From an uncultured Oscillospiraceae bacterium (GTDB taxonomy: Bacteria; Bacillota; Clostridia; Oscillospirales; Oscillospiraceae): a stretch of 64,000 nt of DNA. The stretch is taken from the NCBI GenBank assembly GCA_947589745.1, contig CANQCS010000008.1:1-64000 (forward strand), written 5' to 3'. Positions 25,011 to 33,347 of this stretch are shown here, in pieces. How positions within the stretch are numbered: the first letter of the stretch is position 1; every line of letters begins with the position of its first letter. The notes below the pieces were generated by a model that saw nothing but the letters and a program-made list of their open reading frames with translations, did not search any database and was not told where the DNA came from. A program made the translations under genes and the position numbers.

Positions 25011-25958
25011 TTACCGCAGTATCAGCTCGCTCAACAGCGCCAGGAACCGGCTGTAGTCCGCCTTCGCCCCGATGGTGATTCGCGGCAGATGGGTCCAGGC
25101 GTGGTGGTGGCGGCGGTCCAGCACGGTCATGCCCAGCGTAAGACGGCTCTCCGTCTCCACGCCCACATGGCCCTGGATGGTCTCCACCAGGGTCGGGTCG
25201 ATGGCATAGCCCACCGCCATGCAGTCAATGATGGTGGTGTACGCCTCGAACCCGATGCCGTCCGCGTAGCGGATCGCCTGCCGCAGAAAGCGCGCCTCCG
25301 GGCGGGGGCTGTCCGCAAACGACCGGATCTGCTGTTCCGAGAAATTCACATCAAAGTGGGTGGCCACATCCAGCCCCAATGCCACCAGCGGAAGCCCGGA
25401 CTCATAGACGATCTTCGCCGCCTCCGGGTCCACGTAGACGTTCCACTCGCTCTGCGGCGTGTCCCCTGTGGCGTTGGTGAAGGCGTACCGGTTGAGGCCG
25501 AAGGCCCCCGAGATGGCGATGACGCCGGCGAGCTGCTCCGTCAGCTCCGGGGCCTTGGTGATGGCCATGGCCAGATTGCTCATGGGGCCCGTGCAGAGGA
25601 CCGTGACCTCCCCCGGGTTCTCCCGCGCCAGGCGGATGATGATGTCAACAGCGTGCTCGGCGGCGGGGGGCGTGACCGGGTCCGGCAGGAAATTCTCCCC
25701 CTGGCCGTCCCGGCCGTGAGAGAAGGGGTCCGGCGGCGCGGGCCGCACCATGGGATGGGCCATTCCGCCGGCCACGGGGATATCCGTCCGTCCCAGCATC
25801 TCCAGCACCTTCCTGGCGTTGGCGCAGGTCACTGACACCGGGTAATTGCCGCTGACGGCGGTGACCGCCAGCAGCTCCAGGTCCGGGGACTTTGCCGCCA
25901 TGATGATGGCGACGGAGTCGTCCATGCCGGGATCACAATCCAAAATCACTTTTTTCAT
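25011..25958 (-). CDS. Inosine-uridine preferring nucleoside hydrolase family protein
   Basis: 315-residue nucleoside hydrolase (IUNH superfamily), which cleaves the N-glycosidic bond of nucleosides. The calcium-binding signature DCDPGMDDSVAI is at residues 7-18; the later VLCTGPMSNLAMA, FTNATGDTPQSEWNVYVDPEAA and the C-terminal RRHHHAWTHLP also fit. It could equally hydrolyse a non-standard ribosyl compound. Third gene of the operon, 30 nt after yjbQ. Confidence 0.92.
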   Translation of the reverse strand: MKKVILDCDPGMDDSVAIIMAAKSPDLELLAVTAVSGNYPVSVTCANARKVLEMLGRTDIPVAGGMAHPMVRPAPPDPFSHGRDGQGENFLPDPVTPPAAEHAVDIIIRLARENPGEVTVLCTGPMSNLAMAITKAPELTEQLAGVIAISGAFGLNRYAFTNATGDTPQSEWNVYVDPEAAKIVYESGLPLVALGLDVATHFDVNFSEQQIRSFADSPRPEARFLRQAIRYADGIGFEAYTTIIDCMAVGYAIDPTLVETIQGHVGVETESRLTLGMTVLDRRHHHAWTHLPRITIGAKADYSRFLALLSELILR

Positions 25959-25988
25959 ACGGCACCTCTCCCTATCCCCGCGGCCCGC

Positions 25989-26393
25989 TCAGTCCGCGTG
26001 GAGCTTGACAAAGTATTCCCGGTTCCGGGGACCGTCAAATTCCAGAAAATAGATTCCCTGGGAGTGGCCCAGCAGCAGCTTCCCCTCGTGGATAGGCAGC
26101 GTCATGTTGACGCCGATGAGGGAGGACTTCACATGGCCCGCCGCGTCTTGGGGCGTGTCGTGTTGGTGCTTGAAGTCAATGCGGGTGGGGATCAGGCGGC
26201 AGATCTCGTCCTGAAGGTCGAGAAATCCGTTGGGGTCCCAGAAGGAGGTAATGGTGAGCCCCGCGGTGGTGTGGGGCGTGCAGACGATGCAGACCCCCTC
26301 CTGTATCCCGCTCTCGGCGACGAGGGACTTGATGTTGTCTGTGAGAGGGACCACGTCCCTCTCCTGGGTCTTGATCTTAAAGTTTTTCAGCAT
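25989..26393 (-). CDS. YjbQ / UPF0047 family protein
   Basis: 134-residue member of the YjbQ (UPF0047) family, some members of which show weak thiamine phosphate synthase activity. Conserved elements: CIVCTPHTTAGLTI, HDTPQDAAGHVKSSLIG and LLLGHSQGIYFLEFDGPRNREY. The true role is unclear. Its presence inside a nucleoside/sugar operon suggests action on a phosphorylated or heterocyclic intermediate, but this is only positional evidence. Confidence 0.9.
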   Translation of the reverse strand: MLKNFKIKTQERDVVPLTDNIKSLVAESGIQEGVCIVCTPHTTAGLTITSFWDPNGFLDLQDEICRLIPTRIDFKHQHDTPQDAAGHVKSSLIGVNMTLPIHEGKLLLGHSQGIYFLEFDGPRNREYFVKLHAD

Positions 26394-26425
26394 TTTTCTA
26401 CCTCATACTCTTTCCAGAAAACGTA

Positions 26426-27565
26426 TCACATGACGATCATTTCGCTCTGGGTGATGCCTCTGCCGCCCTGGGCGAAGCTCCAGGGCCCCTTGCAGCCTCT
26501 CCCGTTCTCTTCTCCCAGGAACTCGCCCAGATATCCGGCCAGCAGGCACAGGGGAGAAAACTGGGTCAGCAGCCCGCTCTGAACGTGATCCGTAGCGGGT
26601 GTCACCACGGTGGGCAGGGCCAGGTCGGAAAAGGACGCCTTGCCGGAGGTCACCAGCAGGAACGGGCGGCCCATGTCGCGGGCGGCGTGGACCGCCAGCT
26701 CTCGGGCCCGGCTGAGGGCGGGACTGTCCCCTTGGCACACCAGGACGGTACCGATCCTGTCCACACGGCGCAGGAAGAAATTCAGGTGGAGCCACTCCTC
26801 CGTGTTGACCGACATGGCGTACTTCCCGCAGGCCTCGTAAATTTTCGCCTGGCCGAACCACGCGGAGGCGTAGTCGGGGCCGGCGCCGATAAAGTCAAAG
26901 GCCTCCAGGTCCTTCCAGGAATCCGCCAGCGCTTTCATCTGACCATCCATAGCGGGCAGGCACTCCTCCAGGGCGTCCGCCTGCCGGAGCAGGTCGTACC
27001 GGTAGTCCATCGCCTGGTCCATGGTGTAGCGTCCCCGCACCTCGCCGATGCGGATGGCCAGCAGCAGCAGCGCCAGCAGGGCCACCAGATAGGACCGGGT
27101 GCCGGGGGCGCTCTCAAAAGGCGGCACCGCGAGGGGCAGGATGCGGGTGACGCTCCGGCCCAGCAGCGACTCCGGCTTCCCCGTCACCCCTAGGGCAAAG
27201 GCCCCGTGCTTCACCGCCCGCTGGATCGCCTCCGCCACCCGGACCACGCCGCCGGAGTTGCTGACGGCGATCACCAGCGGGTTCTGAGGGGCAAAGCCCA
27301 GCTGCTTCTCGCTGTAATAGCGGCTGAGCTCGATGGCCGGGACTACCTCGGTGGGGATGCCGGTCAGGGACTCGAAGCAGTACCGGACGGCCATGGAGGC
27401 CGCGTGGGAGTCCCCGCACCCCGTCAGCACGATCCGCTGTACGGAGAATATCTCCGGCGTGGTCAGGACCTTCCGGCACTTGGGCTCCAGATCGGCGTAC
27501 TGGTCCCGAAGCAGCTGGGGAAGGCTCCACACCTGCCGGCACATCGCGTTGCTTACTTCTTTCAT
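26426..27565 (-). CDS. SIS domain protein (GlmS isomerase-like, no glutaminase domain)
   Basis: 379-residue protein with two sugar isomerase (SIS) domains, the first starting IVLTGCGDSHAASMAVRYCFESL and containing LVIAVSNSGGVVRVAEAI, the second around FIGAGPDYASAWFGQAKIYEAC and GTVLVCQGDSPALSRARELAV. This architecture is shared by AgaS and FrlB-type deglycases/deaminases acting on amino-sugar phosphates. ATG 27565 has AAAGGAGTGATTCC upstream; the longer track ORF is rejected. First gene of the operon, divergent from the GntR gene, so probably the step that defines the pathway. Confidence 0.87.
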   Translation of the reverse strand: MKEVSNAMCRQVWSLPQLLRDQYADLEPKCRKVLTTPEIFSVQRIVLTGCGDSHAASMAVRYCFESLTGIPTEVVPAIELSRYYSEKQLGFAPQNPLVIAVSNSGGVVRVAEAIQRAVKHGAFALGVTGKPESLLGRSVTRILPLAVPPFESAPGTRSYLVALLALLLLAIRIGEVRGRYTMDQAMDYRYDLLRQADALEECLPAMDGQMKALADSWKDLEAFDFIGAGPDYASAWFGQAKIYEACGKYAMSVNTEEWLHLNFFLRRVDRIGTVLVCQGDSPALSRARELAVHAARDMGRPFLLVTSGKASFSDLALPTVVTPATDHVQSGLLTQFSPLCLLAGYLGEFLGEENGRGCKGPWSFAQGGRGITQSEMIVM

Positions 27566-27632
27566 GGAATCACTCCTTTTCTTTGATGGCAGGCCGCTGC
27601 GCGGCTTTTGAAAGAAATTGTTCACTGCCTGA

Positions 27633-27661
27633 TTGACAGATAACAGGCAAACTGGTATGAT
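27633..27661 (+). promoter_or_regulatory. Sigma-A promoter of the GntR regulator gene
   Basis: TTGACA (27633-27638), 17 bp, TATGAT (27656-27661). Confidence 0.85.
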
Positions 27662-27676
27662 ATGACTAGATGTAAT

Positions 27677-27690
27677 ATTGTATAGACAAT
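27677..27690. promoter_or_regulatory. Putative GntR operator
   Basis: ATTGTATAGACAAT is an inverted repeat (ATTGT-ATAG-ACAAT) just downstream of the gntR -10 box and in the divergent promoter region of the SIS operon. The half-site TTGTCTAT recurs in the ABC transporter promoter near 34243 and at 34327, supporting a shared operator. Confidence 0.65.
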
Positions 27691-27707
27691 AAGCGAGGTG
27701 ATTGTCC

Positions 27708-28469
27708 ATGACGTCTTTTACCTATCGGGAGGCAATCGATCGGACCTCACCCATCCCCGTTTACCTGCAGATCGCCAACGACATGACCCGGCGGATCGCG
27801 GATGAGGAGTGGCGGATCGGCGACCAGATCATGCCTGAGATCACACTGTCAGAGCTGTATGACTCCAGCCGCGTGACGATGCGGCAGGCCCTCGCCCGCC
27901 TGGAGGAGGACGGCCTCATCAGCCGGAAGCGGGGCGGACGGGCCGTGGTGACTGCGAGGCCCCGGTACATGGTCCAGGAGCTGCAATTCCCGGGGCCGGA
28001 AAACAAGCTGCCGCTGGTGAATCCCACCCAGCAGGTCGTCTCTACCCACATTCAGATCATGGAGCTGGACGCCCCTGCACGAAAGGCGGCCAAAATGCTG
28101 GACCTGCAGGAGGATGCCCCCCTCATCTATCTGGAGCGCTATTTTGAAAACGACGAGCAGGTCGTGGGCATCAACCGGGCCTGGTTCCCCAAGAAGCTGT
28201 TCCCGGACCTGGCGGAGCTGGGTCTGGAAAACCGAAGCATTTCTACCACGCTGCGCAGCCGGTACGGCTGCGGCTCCGCCACGGTGGAGAACTACATCGC
28301 CGCCATCACGCTGGACGCCCACTATGCCCGGATCCTGGGGGTGCCATACGGCTCCCCCGCCCTCCGGATCGACTCCGTCCACTCCAGCGAGAAGGGGCAG
28401 CCCATCGAGTTTGCCAGTACCATCTGGAACGGGCAGAACGCCCAGTTCCATCTGGTGGTGTCCAAGTAG
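27708..28469 (+). CDS. GntR family transcriptional regulator (HutC subfamily, UTRA ligand domain)
   Basis: 253-residue regulator. The N-terminal winged helix (IPVYLQIANDMTRRIADEEW ... SSRVTMRQALARLEEDGLISRKRGG) is classic GntR; the C-terminal UTRA domain starts near residue 95 (APARKAAKMLDL, IYLERYFENDEQVVGINRAWFP). UTRA domains commonly sense sugar phosphates or other small metabolites. ATG 27708 has GAGGTG 8 nt upstream; the track's TTG start two codons earlier is less likely. Divergent from the nucleoside operon and the probable controller of it and of the ABC transporter operon. Confidence 0.93.
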   Translation: MTSFTYREAIDRTSPIPVYLQIANDMTRRIADEEWRIGDQIMPEITLSELYDSSRVTMRQALARLEEDGLISRKRGGRAVVTARPRYMVQELQFPGPENKLPLVNPTQQVVSTHIQIMELDAPARKAAKMLDLQEDAPLIYLERYFENDEQVVGINRAWFPKKLFPDLAELGLENRSISTTLRSRYGCGSATVENYIAAITLDAHYARILGVPYGSPALRIDSVHSSEKGQPIEFASTIWNGQNAQFHLVVSK

Positions 28470-28474
28470 CTCCG

Positions 28475-29164
28475 CTACCTGTCCTCCAGGAAAAACATGA
28501 CACAGCCGTCCTCTCTCAGTTTCATCAGGGCCTGCTGCAGCTCCGGGCCCTCCTCATAGGCACAGGAGACGCACAGTCCCACATGGCCCGCCAGGCCCGT
28601 CCTGGCGGGTTTTACTTCGATTTCCTCCACGTTCCGCGCCGAGAGATCGTCCAGGACCTGGGTGAACCGCTGCTCGTCGGGGCTCTCCAGGTACAGCCGC
28701 TGCTTGGGGCCGCTCCGGTCCTTGGTTTTGACGATGCGGTTGATCCACGTCATGGTCAGAATGACCATCCCGCCTCCCAGGACCGCGCCAAGATAGAAGC
28801 CGATGCCGATGGCCAGGCCGACGGAGGCCGTGGCCCACAGCCCCGCCGCCGTGGTCAGGCCGGTAATGCGGTGCTCGCTCCTGGTGAGGATGGTCCCCAC
28901 CCCCAGAAAGCCGATCCCGGAGACCACCTGTGCGCCGATGCGGGTGGGGTCCCCGGAGAGGCCCAGGATCTCCACGCTGTAGATGCCCACCATGATGGCT
29001 AGGGCGGAGCCGAGACAGACCAGCGCGTGGGTCCGCAGTCCCGCCGCCCTGCCCTGGCGTCCCCGGTTCAGGCCGATCAGGCCGCCCAGGAACACAGCCA
29101 GCAGAATGCGCACCACGGCGGAGACCGGGGTCAGATCCCGGAGTATCTGCACAAGCTGTTCCAC
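28475..29164 (-). CDS. MgtC/SapB family membrane protein
   Basis: 229-residue protein. The N-terminal MgtC domain has five predicted helices with signature segments LGGLIGLNRGRQGRAAGLRTHALVCLGSAL, IGAQVVSGIGFLGVGTIL and GLTTAAGLWATASVGLAIG; the C-terminal cytoplasmic domain (from about residue 150) resembles an ACT-like fold. The family is linked to magnesium homeostasis and membrane potential. The start is uncertain: GTG 29164 is chosen for the normal N-terminus. Convergent with gntR, stops 5 nt apart; probably unrelated to the nucleoside genes. Confidence 0.87.
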   Translation of the reverse strand: MEQLVQILRDLTPVSAVVRILLAVFLGGLIGLNRGRQGRAAGLRTHALVCLGSALAIMVGIYSVEILGLSGDPTRIGAQVVSGIGFLGVGTILTRSEHRITGLTTAAGLWATASVGLAIGIGFYLGAVLGGGMVILTMTWINRIVKTKDRSGPKQRLYLESPDEQRFTQVLDDLSARNVEEIEVKPARTGLAGHVGLCVSCAYEEGPELQQALMKLREDGCVMFFLEDR

Positions 29165-29185
29165 TGCCCCCACTCCCCCTCTCTC

Positions 29186-29300
29186 ATACTTTTTCTTGAA
29201 AGAAAAAGTATCAAAAAGAACTTTAACCTCGCTTCCAAAACACTGCAATTCCTATCTTTCCTGCACGGTGACGATATACTGTTCTGATTGAAAAATCGTA
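29186..29300 (+). repeat. Interspersed palindromic repeat, copy 3
   Basis: ATACTTTTTCTTGAAAGAAAAAGTAT palindrome, then CAAAAAGAACTTTAACCTCGC, then a body ending CACGGTGACGATATACTG ... GATTGAAAAATCGTAT. One of the best-preserved copies. It sits upstream of the mgtC gene with the palindrome facing the gene. Confidence 0.8.
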
Positions 29301-29310
29301 TAAGCCGCTC

Positions 29311-30177
29311 TCAGAGTGAGAGCAGATACTGCCCGACGGATACGCTGTAGGCTAGGGCCTCTTGCACCAGCTCGTCCGGCAGCCGCGCCGTGTAGCGGTG
29401 GATCTCGTAGGTGAAATCCCCGCGGTACCCGATGTCCCGCAGGGCCGCCATGATGGGAGGCCAGTCGCTCCTGCCGGAGAACGGGAGCAGATGGTCGCTC
29501 TGGGCGTCAATGACATCGGAGATGTGGGTGGCCTTCAGTCGGTCCCCGAACAGCCGGAGCACGGCCGCCGGGTCCTGCCCCATGATCTCCGCGTGTTCCA
29601 CGTCGCAGCAGACGCCTGCCCAGGGGCTGTCCAGCCGCTCCACCAGCTCCAGGACCTCCTCGGGCTGGGCCGTGTAGCGCCGGAGCGGCGCGATGTTCAG
29701 GTCCCACAGATTTTCAATGGCGATCCCCACTCCACGGCGGGCCGCGAACTCCACCAGGGGCCGGAAATAGGCCAGGTTCCGGGCCAGGGACACCTTCCGC
29801 CAGTCCGCCGCGTCAAAGGCGGTGCCCGCGTGGATGACCAGCCACGGGATCCGCAGCTCCGCGGCGCACTCCACGGCGCGGTAGATCAGCCGGTCCATCT
29901 CCTCCCGGTCCTGGTAGGCGGTATCACAGAAATTGTAGAACGGGGCGTGGGCCTGGCTGAACACGATCCCCTGTTCTCCGGCGCACAGGGCGATCTCGTC
30001 CAGCCACCGCCGGTACTCATCGCCCACGAACGGCTTGCGGAACGTGACGCAGTCATGGAAGTTCATATCCATGACCCGGTAGCCCGCCGCCGCGCACCGC
30101 CGGACGGAATCCACAATGGCGGCCTTGCTCCCGTCCGGTCGGTTGAAATAGATATTCGTGGATGTGGATAGCCGCAT
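29311..30177 (-). CDS. Sugar phosphate isomerase/epimerase (xylose isomerase-like TIM barrel)
   Basis: 288-residue TIM-barrel protein of the AP-endonuclease-2/xylose isomerase-like superfamily. Metal and substrate residues are expected in FSQAHAPFYNFCDT, WLVIHAGTAF, IAIENLWDL, VCCDVEHAEIMG and TYEIHRYTAR. Relatives include sugar epimerases and inositol or hydroxypyruvate isomerases; the substrate is not defined. Last gene of the ABC transporter operon, 2 nt after the HAD gene, so it probably acts on the imported or dephosphorylated sugar. Confidence 0.85.
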   Translation of the reverse strand: MRLSTSTNIYFNRPDGSKAAIVDSVRRCAAAGYRVMDMNFHDCVTFRKPFVGDEYRRWLDEIALCAGEQGIVFSQAHAPFYNFCDTAYQDREEMDRLIYRAVECAAELRIPWLVIHAGTAFDAADWRKVSLARNLAYFRPLVEFAARRGVGIAIENLWDLNIAPLRRYTAQPEEVLELVERLDSPWAGVCCDVEHAEIMGQDPAAVLRLFGDRLKATHISDVIDAQSDHLLPFSGRSDWPPIMAALRDIGYRGDFTYEIHRYTARLPDELVQEALAYSVSVGQYLLSL

Positions 30178-30179
30178 GG

Positions 30180-30974
30180 TCAGCCTCCGCAGAAATAGGC
30201 CGCCGCCTCTTTCACGCCCTCAAATTCTCTCCCCTGGCAGACATACTCCGCAAAGGGTCTGGCGTTGTCGGAGACGTTGCCCACCGCGGCGGAGTGTCCC
30301 GCCGCCTGGAACATCTGGATGTCGTTGTCGTCGTCCCCAATGACCAGGACCTCCTCCATGGGGACGTCCAGAATATTGGCCAGCTCCCGCAGCGCCTCGG
30401 CCTTGTTGGCGGTGCGCTCGTTCATCTCCAGGGCCTTCAGGCGGTAGCGGACATAGAGGAACTCCCCGGGGATCGCCTGCAGCTTCTTCTCCATCTCCAG
30501 GATCTTGCCCTCGCGGACCGGGTCCATGATGAGGATTTTATCGGCGCGGAGCGTCTCCCACTCCTCCTGGCTCAGGGGTTCCGCCAGGTAGGTGTGGTTT
30601 CGCTTCTCCCCCTCGCGGATGATCCAGGGCGTGATGTTCTCGGTGCGTTCCTCCCCCTGGAAGGTAAAGAGGACGGACATCCCCTCCCGGTAGCACTCGT
30701 TCACCAGCTCCTGCAGGGGCCGGATGGGGAACTGCTTGCGGAGCACAGCGCGGTCGCCGTCCATGATGGTGGCCCCGTTCGTGGCGATGAACGGATGGCG
30801 GAGGCCCATCTGCGCCACCTTGGAGCGCATATAGCCCTCGGCCCGGCCTGTGGCCACCGTGAACTTGATCCCCCTGTTCTCCAAATCGTCGATCCAGGCA
30901 GCGGCGCCGGCGGGGATCTGTTCGTCGTGGCCGATCATCGTCCCGTCCATGTCGCATACGATCAAAGAAACCAT
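30180..30974 (-). CDS. HAD superfamily hydrolase, Cof type
   Basis: 264-residue Cof-type HAD phosphatase. Motif I is CDMDGTMIGHDEQIP (nucleophile Asp), motif II is in FTVATGRAEGYM, and motif IV is VLVIGDDDNDIQMFQAAGHS. These enzymes remove phosphate from sugar phosphates or cofactors. It lies between the solute-binding lipoprotein and the TIM-barrel isomerase genes, separated from the former by a stable hairpin. ATG 30974 has AAGGAGAGG upstream. Confidence 0.92.
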   Translation of the reverse strand: MVSLIVCDMDGTMIGHDEQIPAGAAAWIDDLENRGIKFTVATGRAEGYMRSKVAQMGLRHPFIATNGATIMDGDRAVLRKQFPIRPLQELVNECYREGMSVLFTFQGEERTENITPWIIREGEKRNHTYLAEPLSQEEWETLRADKILIMDPVREGKILEMEKKLQAIPGEFLYVRYRLKALEMNERTANKAEALRELANILDVPMEEVLVIGDDDNDIQMFQAAGHSAAVGNVSDNARPFAEYVCQGREFEGVKEAAAYFCGG

Positions 30975-30995
30975 TTTTCCTCTCCTTTTTTATGG

Positions 30996-31030
30996 GGCCG
31001 CAAGGCAGAGCGTTTCTCTGCCTTGCGGCC
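30996..31030 (-). terminator. Intercistronic hairpin after the solute-binding protein gene
   Basis: ggccgcaaggcagag pairs with ctctgccttgcggcc. On the minus strand no U-run follows, so it is more likely a leaky terminator or 3'-end protector allowing more binding protein than downstream enzymes. Confidence 0.6.
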
Positions 31031-31040
31031 TCAGATCCTA

Positions 31041-32441
31041 TTACCCGTTGGCGCGAATGTACTCGGTCAGCTTGGCGTTAAAGCCGTCCACGATATTGTC
31101 GTGGCACTCCTGCTTCGTGATCTCGCCGTTGGTCCAGGCGATGAAGCTGTCCTTGCTCAGGGTGTTCAGCTCCCAGTTGATGAGGTCCATGGGCTCCTGC
31201 ATACCGGGGTCGGAGTTGTTGAGCTGCTCCACGGCCACGGCGGCTTCCGGGGTGCTCTCCACGAAGGCCTTGTAGGCGTCGGTCTCGTAGGCGGACTTGC
31301 AGACGGGCAGATAGCCGTTGTGCTCAAAGAGGTACACCTGGCTGTCGGCAGAGGCCATGAACTGCATGAACTCCCACGCGGCCTGGCGGCGGGCGGCGTC
31401 GCCCATGTCGAACATGGCCAAGGAACCGCCGCCCACAGCGGCGCCGGCGCCGTACTTGTCGGAGCAGGCGGGCAGAGGCGCCACGCCCAGCTCAAATTTG
31501 CCCTCGGCGTTGCTCATCATGGAGGCCAGCTGGGCGGAGGACTGGAAGTTGATGGCGGAGAGGCCGTTGGCGAACTCGCCGCGCTCGTCGTCGTTGACGG
31601 CCTTGTAGCCGCCGGTGGCGATGACCTTCTCCCACTCGTCCAGGAAGGCCATGAGGGAGCCGTCCTCGCCAATGGTCAGCTTGGTCATCATGGCGTCCCG
31701 GCCGCCGCCGTTGTCGCCGATGTAGTTGCAGCCGGTGTCGCTGACTCCCGCCAGGAAGTTCACCAGCTCATAGCGGTCCATCTGGATGTTGAGGCCGTAG
31801 CGGGTAACGGTGCTGCCGTCCCGCACCGTCAGGGCGTCGGTCCACTCCGCCAGCTCGGCAATGGTCTTGGGAGGCGCGTCCGGATCCAGCCCGGCCTCCT
31901 TGGCGGCGTCCTTGTTGTAGTACATCAGCATAGTGGAGGCGTTCAGGGGCAGAGAAACGGTCTGGCCCTCATAGGTGTAGGAGCGCAGGAAGTTCTCGAT
32001 GATCTCCTCTTTGGGCAGGGTGATCTCGTACTCACCGGACTCATAGATGGTATCCAGGGGCACCAGGTTCTTCATCTGGAGCACGGTGGACAGGCCCGCG
32101 GCGTAGATCTGGCCCACATCGGGGAAGTTGGAGTAGTCGTTGGCCTGGACCAGGGTCTTCAGCTTTTCCACCACATCGCCGCCCTGGAAGACGGAGTTGA
32201 CGTGGATGCCCTTGTCCTTGCCCACGGTGTCGTTGAACAGGCCCACCAGGTACTCGGTGGAGGTGGCCATGGCGCCCTCGGCGGAGTTCCAGAACTCGAT
32301 GGTGACAACGCCGCCCTCGTCACCGGAAGAGCCGCCGTTGGAGCCGCTGCTGCCAGAGCCGCTGTTGCTGTTCCCGCCGCAGCCCACCAGCAGGGTGAGC
32401 ATCATCAGAGCGGCCAGCACGAGACTTACGATCTTTTTCAT
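31041..32441 (-). CDS. Extracellular solute-binding lipoprotein (ABC sugar transporter, family 1)
   Basis: 466-residue binding lipoprotein. Signal peptide MKKIVSLVLAALMMLTLLVGCGG has a lipobox ending at Cys21, followed by a Ser/Gly/Asn linker. The mature protein has the family 1 pattern: TIEFWNSAEG near the N-terminus, LPLNASTMLMYYNKDAAKEAGLDPDAPP and later AAWEFMQFMASADSQVYLFEHNGYLPV. Encoded 48 nt downstream of the MalG-type permease gene with TAGGAGG ahead. Ligand unknown; nearby genes suggest a sugar or nucleoside-like glycoside. Confidence 0.93.
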   Translation of the reverse strand: MKKIVSLVLAALMMLTLLVGCGGNSNSGSGSSGSNGGSSGDEGGVVTIEFWNSAEGAMATSTEYLVGLFNDTVGKDKGIHVNSVFQGGDVVEKLKTLVQANDYSNFPDVGQIYAAGLSTVLQMKNLVPLDTIYESGEYEITLPKEEIIENFLRSYTYEGQTVSLPLNASTMLMYYNKDAAKEAGLDPDAPPKTIAELAEWTDALTVRDGSTVTRYGLNIQMDRYELVNFLAGVSDTGCNYIGDNGGGRDAMMTKLTIGEDGSLMAFLDEWEKVIATGGYKAVNDDERGEFANGLSAINFQSSAQLASMMSNAEGKFELGVAPLPACSDKYGAGAAVGGGSLAMFDMGDAARRQAAWEFMQFMASADSQVYLFEHNGYLPVCKSAYETDAYKAFVESTPEAAVAVEQLNNSDPGMQEPMDLINWELNTLSKDSFIAWTNGEITKQECHDNIVDGFNAKLTEYIRANG

Positions 32442-32489
32442 GTTTTTCCTCCTAAAATTTTTTTGATTTATTGTAAGCGTACACCGGCA

Positions 32490-33335
32490 TCACTCCTTCA
32501 GAGCGCCGCCCATGATACCGCTGACAATCTTCTTGCGGAAGATCAGGAAAATCGCGACTGTGGGGATGAGGACCAGCATGGAGGCCGCCATGATGGGTCC
32601 ATGGACGTTGCCGTCCTCGTTGTTGAGCATGGTGACGCCCACCTGGACGGTCCGCATCAGGGGCTGGTTGGTGACCAGCATGGGCCAGAGGTAGGTGTTC
32701 CAGGTGCTGATGAAGGAGGAGATGAACACCGTGGTCAGCACCGGGGTGGAGGTGGGGATGAGGATCTTGAAGAAGAACCGGATGTTGCTGCACCCGTCCA
32801 CATAGGCGGCCTCCTGGAGCGTCCGGGAGAAGGACAGGAAGTTCTGACGCATCATGAAGATGTTCATGGCGTTGACGCAGAAGACGCTCATCATGCCCAG
32901 GTAGGTGTTGACCAGGTGCAGGCCGGAGATGGTCTGGTAGTTGGTGACCAGCACCACGTCCGAGGGGATCATGATGGTGCCCAGGCAGATCATGAACAGG
33001 AGGTTCCGGCCCTTGAACTCATAGAAGGAGAAGGCGAAGGCCGCGAAGGAGGCGGTCACCAGCCGGATCACGCTGCTGACGCCGGCCAGGATCAGGGAGT
33101 TGATCATAAAGCGGCCGATGGGCGTGGTCTCCATGACGTTGAAGTAGTTCTCCAGGGTCCACTCCTTGGGGATGATGGTGGGCGGAATGGACTGGATCTG
33201 GTTGGGCTTCATAAAGGATACGAAACAGCAGTAGATGATGGGGAACAGGACCAGAAGGCCCACCAGGATGGCGAACGCCTGGAAAAGCACCTTGCCGATA
33301 TCCTTCCGGCGCTTCAGACTTACGGAGTTATCCAT
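32490..33335 (-). CDS. ABC sugar transporter permease, MalG type
   Basis: 281-residue inner-membrane permease with six predicted helices. The EAA loop that docks the ATPase is EAAYVDGCSNIRFFFKILIPTSTPV. The N-terminal helix begins about residue 17; the long periplasmic loop IIPKEWTLENYFNVM is typical of MalG-like proteins. Second gene of the transporter operon, 12 nt after the MalF-type gene. Confidence 0.94.
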   Translation of the reverse strand: MDNSVSLKRRKDIGKVLFQAFAILVGLLVLFPIIYCCFVSFMKPNQIQSIPPTIIPKEWTLENYFNVMETTPIGRFMINSLILAGVSSVIRLVTASFAAFAFSFYEFKGRNLLFMICLGTIMIPSDVVLVTNYQTISGLHLVNTYLGMMSVFCVNAMNIFMMRQNFLSFSRTLQEAAYVDGCSNIRFFFKILIPTSTPVLTTVFISSFISTWNTYLWPMLVTNQPLMRTVQVGVTMLNNEDGNVHGPIMAASMLVLIPTVAIFLIFRKKIVSGIMGGALKE

Positions 33336-33347
33336 GTCATACCCTCC

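Noticed and set aside
28983-29291. Small ORFs with [12 protein letters not shown]-type peptides at repeat copies
   Set aside because: The same peptide appears wherever the interspersed repeat occurs (also near 45.5, 47.0 and 49.0 kb), so it is translated repeat sequence, not a gene family.
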